A stretch of DNA of 64,000 bases from Heterodera schachtii (Eukaryota > Nematoda > Chromadorea > Rhabditida > Heteroderidae): contig SIJG01000041.1 in NCBI GenBank assembly GCA_023374025.1, forward strand, positions 124,001 through 188,000, in the 5' to 3' direction. Position numbers and translations under genes: made by a program. A model generated the notes under the pieces. It made no database searches. It was not told the DNA's origin and was given only the letters and a program-made list of their open reading frames with translations. Positions 22,940 to 35,136 of the stretch are shown here, in pieces (position 1 is the first letter of the stretch; every line of letters begins with the position of its first letter).

Positions 22940-24252
22940 ATGTTGATTCGTCGTCTTTTTCCGATGCATTTTCGTCCATTTTCTTCCCATGCGTTAATTC
23001 TGCGTTTTCCTAATTATTCCATTTCTTTTTCACGCCCTAATTGTGCTGGTGCTTCCTCTATAGAAATGCGCATTTTTCGCAAATTTACAACTCGCAAACG
23101 GTTTGACTAAAACCCGAAAATTTTTAATGTAAAATAAATTTAGCAAAAGTTTTTACCAAATTTTGAACGTTCCACCGACGGCGTCAAAAGAAGAAATTAA
23201 AAATGCCTATTTCACCTTGTCAAAAAAGGTTTGTTGTATGTTTGGGTTAAACATTTTGTGTGATTTCAGTATCATCCGGATGTCATTGGTGCCGTGGACA
23301 GCGAATTATTTGCGCAAAAGTTTATGGAAGTAAAGGAGGCCTACGAAGTGTTATGCGACGATGAGGTGCGAAAATGCCAATGTTATTCGAATTAGCCCAT
23401 TTTCATTAGACGCGTAATGAACACGACAAATTGTTAGTTGCGGAAGAATTTCGGCTAAATCGGCGGAAGCGTTTCCTCGCTGGCGAACGTAACAAAATTT
23501 ACCCTCACGTTGGACAACCGGACAGACAAAGCGGAGAGGGCGTTTTTCGGCAGAATTTCCCTAATTTAATGGTGGGCCTTAAAGAGCATATTCATGATAT
23601 TGGTCAGCTCATTGTATTCTAAAATTAAGTTTACTAATTAATTTGGTATTTGTTAATTTTAGGTTCCTTTTTTTTGGTCGTTTTCAAAAAAAAAAAAAAT
23701 TTTTTTTTTCATTTTTATGGTTAAATATCTTCAACAAAACAAAACAAAAATGCATAATGTGTTTATTGGATGCAATTTGTGGCCTCATTTCCTTGCCACC
23801 TCACAAATCTGGTGATGTACAACAGGAGCCATTTTCAAATTCGTCGTCTGGGAAGGCCAATAATTGTTAGAATAAATTATTAAGAGTAGAATTTTTGAAT
23901 CGTTTACATTGAAGATGCAATTTTGACACATATCGGATTACGGACTAAAAACCCAAACTCCGTAAAATACGGATTTTTCTTTTTCGATAAAGATTAGGGG
24001 GCGGGGTAAACTTAAAAGGTGCTGCTATAAATTCGGTGTTTCCTTCCATTCATTTTTTTTCTTTTTTAGACTTCTGTCGACTCTTTGTCCAACAGTTTCT
24101 TTTCCTCTCAAAGTCGTCCTTTTTACAATCCGACGGAAGAAGCGCAAAAATACGAGAAGGAAGCGAAAATTCTAAGGTGGTCCGCCATCGCGTTCATCAC
24201 TTTTCTTGTTGTTTATTATGTGTCATTGCGTTTTTTGCACAAAAAGGGATAA
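22940..24252 (+). CDS. DNAJC4-like J-domain protein with C-terminal membrane anchor
   Basis: Hsp70 co-chaperone with an N-terminal J domain. The basic, Ser-rich leader from 22940 (FRPFSSHALILRFPNYSISF) looks like a mitochondrial presequence; a shorter start at 23066 is possible. The J domain runs SFYQILNVPPTASKEEIKNA, then the catalytic HPD in KYHPDV, FMEVKEAYEVLCDDE and TRNEHDK, over exons joined at about 23096/23155, 23227/23270 and 23366/23410. Then come a hydrophilic exon with PHVGQPDRQSGEGVFRQNFP (23410-23600) and a last exon from about 24069 with YNPTEEAQKYEKEAKIL, one membrane segment (SAIAFITFLVVYYVSLRFL) and a short basic tail HKKG before the stop at 24250-24252. Domain order, size and lone C-terminal membrane span match DNAJC4. 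The first exon join (CG|C, GT-AG) preserves frame. Confidence 0.8.
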
Positions 24253-24798
24253 TTCGGTAGTAAAAATTATTTTGTTTTATTTTTGCCATTTTAATTGTTT
24301 AAATAATTGCTCAAATGTTATCAATGAATGGTAAACACTCTTTCGCTTCTTAATAGTTCTTCCTTATCTCACTTTCTTATCTCCTTTTCGTTTCTTTGGT
24401 GTGTGGAATCATTTTATAGATGGACTTATGCAAATTTGTTATTTATTGTCTCGAAAAATGAAAGTCAAATACAATTTAAATGCGAAGGGTTATTTATTTT
24501 AAAATTGGGTCCGTTCTGCCGGCCCATTGGACGCTTTTTGGCATCACTTTCCGTTCTTTCTCATCAAGCCCCATTTCCTTCAATTTTATCGATCGTCGCC
24601 CCTATAAGCTCTTTTTCTTTCTTTATTTTATTCCTTCCCTCACATCTCTCTCTCCATTTTCTCTCTCTCTTATTCCTCCTCTTTTTCTCCTTTCTTACTG
24701 TTACTCTCTTTCTCTCACTCCTTTCCTCTCTCCCTTATATTTCCATCTTTGTTGTCTGTCTCTTCATTTAAACCCTTTTCCTCTGTCTTCTCTAAGCG
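24253..24798. other. intergenic, pyrimidine-rich
   Basis: AT-rich, then a CT-rich stretch at 24640-24790. No gene seen. Confidence 0.4.
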
Positions 24799-25400
24799 AT
24801 GATTTTGGCAGAAGGTCGGCAGTTTGTCCATAAAAAGAAGGTAAGGAATGCAATTGAACGGCGGACAGCGGTCGATGCCCCCGCGGGGTTGTCGGTCGAT
24901 GACCGTCGCCCCGTCCCTCCCATTCGTTCGTTCCTCGCCCCAAACCGTCCCCATTTGCATATCCTTTCTTTATTCATCCAATTCCATGAGTTTTTGAGCC
25001 AATTTGTCAGCTAAATATTAGTTGATGAATTGAATTTAATTCGATTTTTCTCTGTGTTTTGTTTTATTTTCCGATAGGATCATTCCCTTCGAATTTATAG
25101 CGGAGAGATTGCCCATGGAGGGGGGGGGGGGGGGCACTGCCGGTGAGTCACCCCCCCCCCCCCTCTGTCCTCTCCTCCCTCCCCCTCCTCCCCCTCGTCC
25201 CTTCTCCCCTTTCACTTTCGTTTTCCTTTTGCCTATTTCCCCTTAAAGGCACACTGACTTTAAATTTTAAAATTCATTATACTTCCCTTTCCAATTGGTT
25301 CAGTAATTCTCCTCGGTTTGGTCGTGTTTTTGGCCATTATTTGTGTTTTATCCTATCCTTCGCCCGGCCAAATCCCCCCCCCCCCCCCCCTCTTCATGTC
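24799..25400 (+). CDS. candidate small single-pass membrane protein, frame uncertain
   Basis: Three exon-like pieces with good splice sites. 24799-24840 reads MILAEGRQFVHKKK and is followed by GTAAGG. About 25078-25142 reads DHSLRIYSGEIAHG plus a poly-Gly run, after a GATAG acceptor and before GTGAGT. A third piece from 25306, after GGTTCAG, contains a membrane-like segment ILLGLVVFLAIICVLSY and a Pro-rich tail. The second and third pieces are in frame only if the run of 15 G at 25120-25134 is one base shorter, as could happen by homopolymer miscounting. No family recognised. The alternative is chance open frames in an intergenic region. Confidence 0.35.
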
Positions 25401-26264
25401 TGTGATCTCTTGCCCATTCCCTCGCTTCCCTCTTCATCCTCCACAGCTTTTCTCTTTCAATCAAATACCTATGTCACTTTACACATTTCAATCGATTTCC
25501 ATTCTATTTATAATTTATTTTTGATTTTATATTAATTCTTTAATTGTGTAAATTAATTTGCCGTTCGGCCCTTTTCTCCTTACTAAATTTGTGATTCTCC
25601 AATTCAAAGGGTGTTTTGGTCCATTCTTCGTTCCTTGGTCATCAGCATCAGCAAGCAGTCCCTCTTCCTCACCAATCCCTCTTTGACGTGCTTTCTCTCT
25701 CCCCCAGAGAAACGCGGCTTGACTCACCTCCCCCCCCCTTCCCCCTCTTCCCCCCCCCCCCCACTCATTGCCCTAATAGCCCTTGCTTGTCCTGTTTGTT
25801 TGCTTTTTCTCCCCCACTAAAGGCCGGCCGATAAACGATTGAGAAGCAAACAAGCTGGTCAGCGAAAGAGGGGCACCTCCTCCCCCCTAATACATTGTGC
25901 TTATTTGCCGTTGCTTTCCAATTTCCCTTCCGCTCCCTCCATCACATTCCTTCACCTTCTTAATCATTTCATTCTTGCCAAGCAATTTATTCTGAAATAA
26001 AGAAGATCAAACTTTTGGTCGTCAAATTTCGATTTTTGGAATAAATGCATTATGCAATTTATAAATGTAACTGATCTGAAATATTGACTTAAAAATAGTT
26101 TCCATTCCATTTAAATTATGCAATTCTCCGAATTTGGCTTATATGGTCAACAGCCCTTTGAATGTTTTTTAAGTAAAAGCAATAATAGATATTAATTTAA
26201 ACAATTCATTTTTCTTTACGCTATCATTTAAATTTATGAAGTCTATCACTTTCTGAAGAAGAAA
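25401..26264. other. intergenic, upstream of DLG
   Basis: C runs near 25725 and 25755, then AT-rich sequence to 26260. Presumably contains the DLG promoter and 5' UTR. No gene seen. Confidence 0.4.
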
Positions 26265-29200
26265 ATGCCGGGCCGCTCAACGGGTAAAGCGGACAAAAGC
26301 ACCGACGAACGAATGATATTTGTTGATAATACCCAATTCAGAGGCGCATAGGGCGTTGGAACAGCTTGAAGCATACCACGCGTTGCTGACACAACCCGGG
26401 GATGCCGAATTGCGCTACGGCATTGAGCGAGTGATTGGCATTTTCAAAGCCAATCTGTTCCAGGCCCTTTTGGGTTGGGTTTTTGGGTGATAAGTTGGCG
26501 ATGAGTCAATGCATTTCTTAAGACATCCAAGAATTTTACGACAACACTTTGCTGAACGAAAGAGTTCCGTTGGATATGAAAACAACCGAAACTCGCAAAT
26601 TGGCCGAGAGATGGGAGCAGGTGGGCGCCGAAGTCCTTCCATTTGCCTAATGAGTCGCTTTCCTCCAAAGAGTCCCCCCTTCGGCGCCGTCTCCCGGGCA
26701 TTCACTCCGTCCTCCTTCGACCGTCCTGTCTTTCCCGCCACAACAACTGCAACACCTCACACAAATGGCGAAATGAAAACAGCCACAACACACTCTTCTC
26801 ATTCATATTCGTACCAGGAGCAGAGCAAACAATTGGTGAGGCGGAGAGACAATTCGGCCGAGAAAGCCAATTCGAACCTGGCATTCCATTTGGCAACCAT
26901 TGGCGGCATACCTGTGCAAGGGGGGGGCTCAGCCAAGAGGTCTTACGATCGACTTTGTCCCCCCCATGGGGGGGTCAGAGCCCATTTCCATTACGATCGA
27001 CCATTATTCCAATTTTTTGCCTGCTGAAGACCTTACTTTTTTTTTAAACCACTTTTTGTGGCGTGCTTTTCAAAAAATTTTTGTGGAACATGGGGGTCCG
27101 GCGGAGCCGATAGGCGCGGCCGGGAAAAGTTTAAAATCTGAGTGCAATTTGTTAACTGATTTTTACGAGAAAGTGCTGCATTTTTGCGTTTTTAAGACAA
27201 CTATTCTAAGAAAAATTAAGGATTTTTATTGACTATCGTAGAAAAATTGCAACTTAATGGAATTTTTTTTAAACCGGCAAAATTTTTGGGTTTTTTCTAC
27301 CCACTCTCCTCTTACGATCGACAATTTTTCTCACAAATCGGTATTAGTCGATCGTAAAAATTTGGAATTTTTAATGAAATTTATTAAGAAATAAGGCAAT
27401 TTTCCGAATTGCCAATGAGAAAATTTTATAAAGTTTCTGTTTCATGTTAACGATCGACTTTTTCGCTGACTTTTTTTCTCTCACTCCCTTTTCTTCTTCC
27501 CTCTTCCTCCCTTCACCCCCCCCCCCCCACCTCTTACGATCGACTAAGAGACCCCCCCCCCCCCTGTGCACAGGTATGATTGGCGGTAATTGTCCATTTC
27601 TTAGACCAAGGATGGATGGCATACGCAAGAGTACCGGACTCAAACGGTGGACGGGCCGAGTGGGTTTCAGACGGAGACAGTGACCAACAACGGACTGATT
27701 GACGACCAGGGAAAGGCGTGGGAGGTGGAGGACGTGGTGCTGGAGAAGAACCAACTCGGACTGGTCAGCCTGCATTTGTCCACAATGTGTCCACCGTTTT
27801 GGCCTCTTTCTGCAGGGTTTCTCCATTTCTGGCGGCAATGACCACAGTTCCGGCCCTTATATCCGTGTCACTGACATTGCGCCTGGGGTACTTTCCATTT
27901 CCAATTGTCTGCCAATTCGGCTTACGCCCTTAAGGGCGGTGTGGCGAGGGACGGACGAATTCGAATTGGCGATGTGATTCTGAAGGTGAACAACACGGAC
28001 ACCGTCGACGTGCCGCACCAAGTGCCTTCTCAACCGACTCTCTCTCCTTTCTGTTAATGCCCTTTCTGTGCTTAGGTGGCTGTGAATGCATTGAAAGTTG
28101 CGGGCAGTGTGGTCCGATTAGTGAGTTAATTATCCCCCCCCCCCGGGCATAAGTGAACCTCTCCAATTTTAGCTCATCAAACGACCAAAGACTTCCCAAG
28201 CGAGTGCGTTTCGTCCCTCCTCGGCCGAACCGCTCTCTCGCGGCAGTCCCCCGGAGGGTTTCGGTTTCGGTCCCCCACCGCCCGTCCCCACCCATCAGCA
28301 GTCATTTGGAGAAAGTGAGGCCGTGAAAGAGTTGGAGCAAATGACGGGAGTAAGGCGAATGGATTTGATCAAAGTGGGGTCGGACGGAAGGCACAAGGGA
28401 TTGGGCTTCAGCATCGCCGGAGGAACCGGAAACCAGCACTATCCGGGTTAGACCATGTCGGACCCACACTCTCTCCCTCTCTCTTACCATTGTTACTTAC
28501 CCTCAGGCGATGACGGAATTTTTGTGACGCGAATAATCGAAGGAACGCCAGCTTATTACGGTAGGATGCTGCTACCGTAACACCGTCAAAAAGGCTTTTA
28601 TTTCATTTTCATTCAGACGGCCGACTCCAAAAAGGGGACCAAATTTTGGCAGTGGACAATACCATCTTTAAAAATGTTTCTCATGAGTTTGCCGTGGACA
28701 CTCTGACGAACACTGGGGACCGAGTGAAGATTCTGTTCTTGAAAAACCCTCACCCGGACATTGAATCGTTCGGCGGAATGGAGGGCAATGTGAATACGAC
28801 GGCACAATGCCAACATTTGTTGCCCATGTTTCAGACGTTCGATCTGACCGGGGGCGCCTCCCTCAGCAGTTCCCAACCGCACCTTTCCTTCGGGTTGGGC
28901 AGTGAGCCGCGTTTGGTCCGACTCCGCAAATTGGACACGGGGCTCGGCTTCAACATCGTCGGAGGGGAAGACGGCGAGAAAGTATTCATCAGCGGAGTGT
29001 TTCCCGGCGGTGCCGCCGCTTCGAGTGGAAATGTGCGAAAGGTTCGGCCGACCGTTTCGCCGTTTGTTTTGGCATTTGTGCCTATCCATCCCTCTTCGTC
29101 AGGGCGACGTGCTGCTGCGCGTGAACGAAGTCGACCTGCAAAATTCCACCCACGCGCAAGCGGCACAAACCCTCAAGGCCATCCCCAATTACTCCGAAGT

Positions 29201-32129
29201 TCAATTAGTGCTCCAACACCTGCCCCAGGGTCATCTCCCCGCTTCATTCGCTTTTCCATTGTGTTCTTCAGAGTATCAGAGATTCGAGGAGAAACTGGAA
29301 CGTGCCCGTGCCGAAATGGCCCAACTCCAGCAAAATCCTCAACAGTCGCCCTATTTGCCACCCGATGCGATGCCCCCTCCGCAGCAGATAATGCCAATGC
29401 CCATCCGACAGGACTTTTACGTGAGAGCCCTCTTCGACAACGACCCCTCCCGCGGGGATGCGGTGCTGCCGCACCGTTCCCTCGCCTTTCGGTACGGCGA
29501 CATTTTGCACGTGACGAGCGTGGCGGACGACGACTGGTTAGCCCATGCTGGGGCTTATAATTGGGAATGAATTCCCAAAAATTGTGCATTTACGGTGGAC
29601 TGCGCGAAGGGTCGCCGAAAATGGGGACGAAGGCCCCGAGGGAATCATTCCGTCCAAGAAAAGGGTGGAGAAGCGCGAGAGACAGCGGCGCAAACAGGTG
29701 GAAGAAGGGCAAATAATCAAATGGCGTAATGCCCTTTTGCTCGTCAGGTGAACTTCAATGCGGGCAGTCAAAGTTTGGGCAGAAACGCGTCAATGAGTGC
29801 CGGCGGATTCGGCGGCGGCGGATTGGACGGTGAGAGGGAATTGTGGACTCTCGCGCAATTTGTTCACTGCTAAGGCCGACGCGGTTCTCGCAGCCAACTT
29901 TCCTTTTCTCGCAAATTTCCCTTCGTTAAATCGACTGAGAAACTGAACGAATATCCCTCGGACGGAGGCGAAAGTGAGTGGGGGCAGCGCAAATCCAAGC
30001 CCACCCTTTACAAATTCATTTGTTTGGCATTCTGTCTTTTTTCTTTTATTTGGCATTCCGTCCCTCTCATTCATTCGCACTTTCCATCGATTATTTGTTA
30101 TCCGCTTATCTTTTCCTTTTTTATCAACTCATAAATTCATAACGAGCATAGGAAGGGAATGGACTCAATTGTGTCATGGGACTGCCAAAATGGGTCGGCC
30201 CCCGGGGGAGGCCAATCGCGCGCAATGGCACGGCGTTGCCAGCGACAGTGAGACAGTCCAAACGCACGTCGGCGATGGAAGTCGACGGCATCGGCAAAAT
30301 CCGCAGCACAGTGAGCGAAAGTTTGCGGTTGGCTTTTTGACCTGGCCGCGCCATTCGTTGCTTAGGCCGTGCATTGCTTTTTCTGTTGTCCATATTGTGT
30401 GATTTTTTAAATATATATTTTGCCTTTTGCGCATCGTTGCCAATTTATCGCTAACATCCGAATTTTTGTATTTTTCCGTTGAATTTTGTATTGGAAAGTG
30501 TGGGCTTTTCCTCTGCTCCCCCCCCCCCCCTCTCTCTCACTCTCTCTCTCACTCACTCTCTCTCTCTCTCACTCTCTCTCTCTCTCTCTTTCACTCCCCC
30601 CCCCCTCTCTCCCCCCCCCCTCTCTCTCACTCTCTCTCTCTCACTCTCTCTCTCTCTCTTTCACTCACTCCCCCCCCCCCTCTCTCTCTCACACTCTCTC
30701 TCTCTCTCTTTCACTCACTCCCCCCCCCCCCCCCCCCTCTCTCAATCTCGCTGTTGGATTGTTTAACTTTTTGTGAATTAACAAATGTTCTACAAAAGTT
30801 ATAATTAATATTCGCCATTTTAGCAGACGGCGGCACTATCGCAGATGAGCCAATTCATTCATACGTTACGGTAGAACTGCGAACAGGTCCGAATTGTATG
30901 CTAATTAATTCATGCAATAAAACCACAAAATTATAAGTTAATTGGCATTTGTTCGCTTTTAGTTAATTACGTTCGCCCGGTCATTGTGCTCGGGGCTTTG
31001 AAGGATCGCATAAATGACGAATTGGTCAGTCGACACCCCGACAGATTCAGCAGCTGTGTGCCACGTAATGGGCCATCTTTTCCCTAATTAGCATCATACA
31101 ATTCCGTCACTAATTGTCTCTCTTCAGATACTTCTCGCCCACCGCGGGAAGGCGAAGTGCACGGGTAATTTGCGACAATTAATTGGATTCGCTTTCTTCG
31201 ATTCATTTCAATTTATCCTCCAGACGCAATTATTATTTCGTTACGAAGGCCGAAATGGAGAGGGACGTGAAGAGCAACCTTTTCATTGAAGCGGGCCAAT
31301 TCCAAAACAATTTGTACGGGACGAGCGTAGCGGCGGTGATGGAAGTGGCCGAATCTGTACGTTTTGGGAGGAATTGTGAAAAGCCCAAATACTCAAAATT
31401 TCGGCATTTCTCGACTTTGTTTTACTTTTTCTTTCGGCTTAAGGGAAGGCATTGCATTTTGGACGTTTCCGGCAATGCGATACGGCGACTGCAAAACACA
31501 GCCCATATTTATCCAATTTCGGTTTTCGTTAAGCCGCTTAATTACCAACAATTACGGTAAGAAAAGGACGGGCGACCATTGGGTACTGTATCCGGTAACA
31601 CTGATTGTGAGGCTAATTGTAAGGCTGGATTGAGTCCATTAAACTTGGTCTCACGGGGTTTGGGGTCGCTGGTCACAAATTCCTCCCATTACGGTCAATC
31701 CCTAACAGCGAATTCGAATTCTAACAAAAAGTCAGTGCCACCAACATTTTCCCCTGCTGGGCTTCCCTTTTTATGTCCGCCTAATTTATTGTAATTTCCT
31801 TCAGAGAATGGGACTCTTTGCTCAGTGAAGAAGATGCCCTGAAACAATTTGAACGGTGTCAACGCCAAGAACAAAACTTCGGGGATTTGTTCACCGGTAA
31901 ATGCCGGTCATTAGTAGGATGGGATTTATTTTTATTTAAATCACGAAATATTTAAATAAATATAATCCCATCCCTAAGTAATTAGTGTTGCCAATCGCTT
32001 TGCTAAAATTGTCTTTTAGGAATGGTCACCGGACATTCGCCCGACGATATTTTCGTTCGCGTAATTCACATAATAAACGAACAGTCGCGACCCGAAGTTT
32101 GGATTCCGACGAATGAACAGTTGCCTTGA
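26265..32129 (+). CDS. dlg-1: discs-large MAGUK scaffold (L27, three PDZ, SH3, guanylate kinase-like)
   Basis: Membrane-associated scaffold for cell junctions and polarity. Start [20 protein letters not shown] at 26265 joins a short first exon to the L27 domain ([30 protein letters not shown]). PDZ1: [41 protein letters not shown]2 (28340-28760): [35 protein letters not shown]3 (28905-29215): [36 protein letters not shown]3 (29415-29700): [45 protein letters not shown]. Guanylate kinase-like (30960-32129): [17 protein letters not shown] replaces an ATP-binding P-loop, as in catalytically dead DLG kinases; then [19 protein letters not shown] and [16 protein letters not shown]. The stop is TGA at 32127-32129 after WIPTNEQLP. 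All family domains are present. The large introns hold simple repeats and element remnants. Confidence 0.93.
26941..27550. repeat. six dispersed copies of ACGATCGAC in the first large DLG introns
   Basis: (T)TACGATCGAC occurs at 26943, 26991, 27313 and 27535, a shorter ACGATCGACT at 27450, and an inverted copy (GTCGATCGTAA) at about 27347. The core CGATCG is palindromic. All copies lie between the L27 and PDZ1 exons. Confidence 0.8.
27080..27190 (+). repeat. intronic copy of an element related to the MITE at 61.9-62.4 kb
   Basis: 27093-27128 (GGGTCCGGCGGAGCCGATAG and onward) matches the reverse complement of 62124-62159 with few changes. Similarity appears to continue through a TGCAATTTGTTAAC segment. 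It lies in a DLG intron. No terminal inverted repeat or target duplication could be found for this copy, so it is probably a decayed or partial one. Confidence 0.7.
30518..30740. repeat. CT-rich microsatellite with C runs in a DLG intron
   Basis: Alternating (CT)n / CACTCTCT blocks and runs of 8-18 C, with the blocks themselves repeated about four times. It lies in the intron between the Hook region and the guanylate kinase-like exons. Confidence 0.9.
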
Positions 32130-32528
32130 GAGCCAAAGAAAATGCCAAAGGACGCAAACAATTCCGAAAAGAATTCATAATTCACTTATCGCTTTTGAAA
32201 TTTATCCGTTTCATTCAGTGCCGTCAGTTGTGCTACAGCAAATTTGCCAACCTTCGTTTATAAACTTGCTCATAAATTTATTAATTTTATTTCATTTGTC
32301 CCTATATAAAATACATAAAAACAACAGAATGCGGGGTTTTATCATGAATATCACTTTTCCATTAATAAGGATTTAAAATTTGGGTCAGTACAATTAAGTA
32401 AGAAATCACGAATAGATGTGCTTATGAACGGGGGAAAATTAGAGCAGACTCCAAAATGTGAGTCCGCATGACAAGAATATTTAGGAAGGGGTGGCTCTTA
32501 GAATTTGAACATCAATAGAGGAAAATGA
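32130..32528. other. intergenic gap between converging DLG and epsin genes
   Basis: AT-rich sequence that should contain both 3' UTRs, with several AATAAA-like words (for example near 32356). No gene seen. Confidence 0.45.
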
Positions 32529-34512
32529 TCAGTACGCTCCTCCACCGTTTTTTGCTTGCATCATTTCATTTAGTGATGGGCTCGGCCTTTCATTGGTTGA
32601 AAATGGATTATTTTTGTTATTGGTCACGACAGTCGTTGATGAACCGACCAAAAACGGATTAGTCGCTGAAAGGGTTGAACGTGAACAATTTTATGGCACG
32701 AAACAAGAAATAATCACCTTTTTTAGGGGCAATAGTCGAATGGTTGGAAGGCCCAAGCAGATTATCAAGATTAACCAGAGCAGAATTCTCTTAAATTGCA
32801 ATTGTATTAGGCAAAAGCAACTTTTGAAAACCTCCAAGAAAGGACTCGGGTGTCTTTACACCGGCTCTTTGCTGTCCCTGACTTGTCGGTTGGTTCGTCG
32901 TTTGTGCAGGTTCACCAATGTTTCCAAAGAAATCATCCGATGATTGTTTCGTTGGTTCGGATGCAGCAAAACTTTGTGTTTCAAATGATGCCCATGGGTC
33001 ATTTTTGGTTGAAGATGACTGCATGAGAGGACCGAGAACGTGGCCCCCATCGGGATTTATTGTTCGAGTCGTCGACGAAGAACCAAAGGACACAAAGCTT
33101 GGATCCGAGGAAGAAGCCGCAGGTGCCCATGGGTCGTTTTGAATAACTGTGTGGGAAGAGAAATGCTCAAAAGAGAATGGACAAAATACTTGTCTGGTGA
33201 GCGGAGACAGGCGGCGCAGTTTCAACCATTGGAATAGTTGTGGAAGGCCGTGGCGACCAGGGGTCGTTGAAAACGCCCAGTTGAGGTGGCTGTTGTTGTG
33301 TTTGTGCAGAACTACCCGGCGCAGTCGCATTTGGAATATTACTCCTGAACACGTCATCCAGTCCCAATGAAAGCAAATCATCCAAAGCTCCAGTGCGACT
33401 TGGAGGTGCCCTGTTTGTCGACAGGGTCAATTCCACCAGTCGGAGACGAAAGACTTGAAGAACGAGCCAATTCACGCTTGCTCTCTTCAATTGCGATCTA
33501 AAATTAATGAATTTGCTCGACCAGTCTGACTGAATTATGCCTCGATTAATATTTAACTATAATTTCAAACTTTATTAAAAATCAAAATCTGTATATCAAA
33601 GTTGAGTATTAAAATAGCATAATATTAGTAAATGGTAGAAATTAAACTCATTTACTTGCAAGCGGATGTCATCACCTCGACGGAGTTCACGTTCCTTTTC
33701 ACATTCTTCCTTTGAAAGTGCTAATGCAATTTGCAGTTGCATTTCCTCCTCTCCAAGGGAAGACGGCCGCGCTTCTTCAAATTCAGGATCTTCAAGAGAC
33801 GAAAAGCAAAGAAAAATGAACGCTTTCAGATTGATTCACCCGTTGCGCCTGTTTCGATGTTTCTCCTTCCAACAGATCGTCTCGAACCGTCCGATGAAAT
33901 CCCAGAAGATCCGTTTTGAATGAAGCGCTTTCGAGTCAACAAAAAACGGGCTCGCTCATTCTTCAATTTTTCGTCGTCCTGCAACAAAGCGACCATCTGT
34001 TTGGCTTTTGCACGCACATTCAATCCTTGGTCACGGTTGTCCTCGATGTGTTGGAAATCCTATTGAAGAATTTAGCAAAAAACATAAATTGCAACGACTT
34101 TGAGTGTCTCAATTGAAAAGAGATTCTCGCGGCATTGAGCTGACACTTTCTCGCTTCCGCACTTTATCAAATAGTCAAGGAGCACCAAACTTTTGTACAC
34201 CTAAATGAAGGTTTATTGTTAGGTATTTTTGTGACAAAAAAACATACATGACGCCAATTCTTTCCGTGGTCATTTAGCCTTTTCCAAACCATAGACATAA
34301 TTTCGGTGAATGAAACTGGGTTGTGAGTTAAATCTGCGATTTCAGACATTAGCACTGTGGTTGGTCCCCATGGGTCGTTGCTAAATTGCTCGATTTTTTT
34401 GGTTTGCAAATTTTTGGGATAACCTGGTCGCCTCTCTAACTTTTACTTGTGCATCAGTGTAATTGCAGGCCACATTCTTCACTTGGCGACGTAATGTAGA
34501 TATAGAAGACAT
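32529..34512 (-). CDS. epsin, ENTH-domain endocytic adaptor
   Basis: Clathrin/ubiquitin adaptor of the plasma membrane. The ENTH domain starts at 34512 with MSSISTLRRQVKNVACNYTD and continues EATSNDPWGP, SEIADLTHNPVSFTEIMSM, WKRLNDHGKNWRHVYKSL, YLIKCGSEKVSAQCRENLFS, GLNVRAKAKQMVALLQDDEK and NERARFLLTRKRFIQ. Next comes a UIM-like stretch (ALSKEECEKERELRRGDDIR, IAIEESKRELAR). The unstructured tail has AP-2/clathrin binding DPW motifs (NDPWSP, NDPWAPA, NDPWASF), the epsin-specific TPESFLG, and two EH-binding NPF motifs (TNPFLVG, NNPFSTN) before the stop at 32529-32531. This is the complete epsin layout. Introns are short except one of about 180 nt near 33500-33660. Confidence 0.92.
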
Positions 34513-35136
34513 TGACGCAGCTCCAAAAGCCAAAAGTAGAGAGGAATAATTGTTCTGTCGGTTATGTCGCTATTTATGGGGACAGGCCAACTAAAGAAAA
34601 GAGGAGAATCGATACACACACTTATGTCAGTGTCAGTAATTTATTTTATTTATTCGGAGATAGTCAGCGTGTGAGATGAGACAAAACCTGTCACATATTC
34701 ATTGTGTCATTAACTCATTAAATACAACATATGTCTCTCTCTACCCATCTAAGAAGCTAAGCCATTTCAATTTCATTTTGCAGAAGGGAGTGTGGAGGGA
34801 AAGGAAAGAAAGGGAAAAGAAGGGGCGGGGGAGTTGCGCACACAGCTTAATTAGTAAATTGGACAGAGAACAGCTTGAACTTATGAACTAAATAAAAATA
34901 TTTATTCTTATTGGTTTTTAAAAACGGAAAACAAAAAACCAAGCTAAAAAATAATTTGCACCTACAACAGAACAAGTACCACTTATTAGGTAGCTACCTA
35001 ATTAGTTCATCTTGCCCCAAGCGCTTTCCCTATTTAAAAATGTTTGCTTTTTTCGGCTCGATTCCTTTTAAAAAAATGGTCGCTTTTCGTCTGTTTAATA
35101 TCGTTTTTTATAGGTGTATTGGTGTATTTTCTTCAA
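34513..35136. other. divergent intergenic region between epsin and the FIP200-like gene
   Basis: AT-rich with an AG-rich patch at 34785-34830. Both promoters should lie here. No coding segment seen. Confidence 0.45.

Noticed and set aside
30427..30804. Three overlapping Ser/Leu/Pro-rich frames.
   Set aside because: Simple-sequence translation inside a DLG intron.
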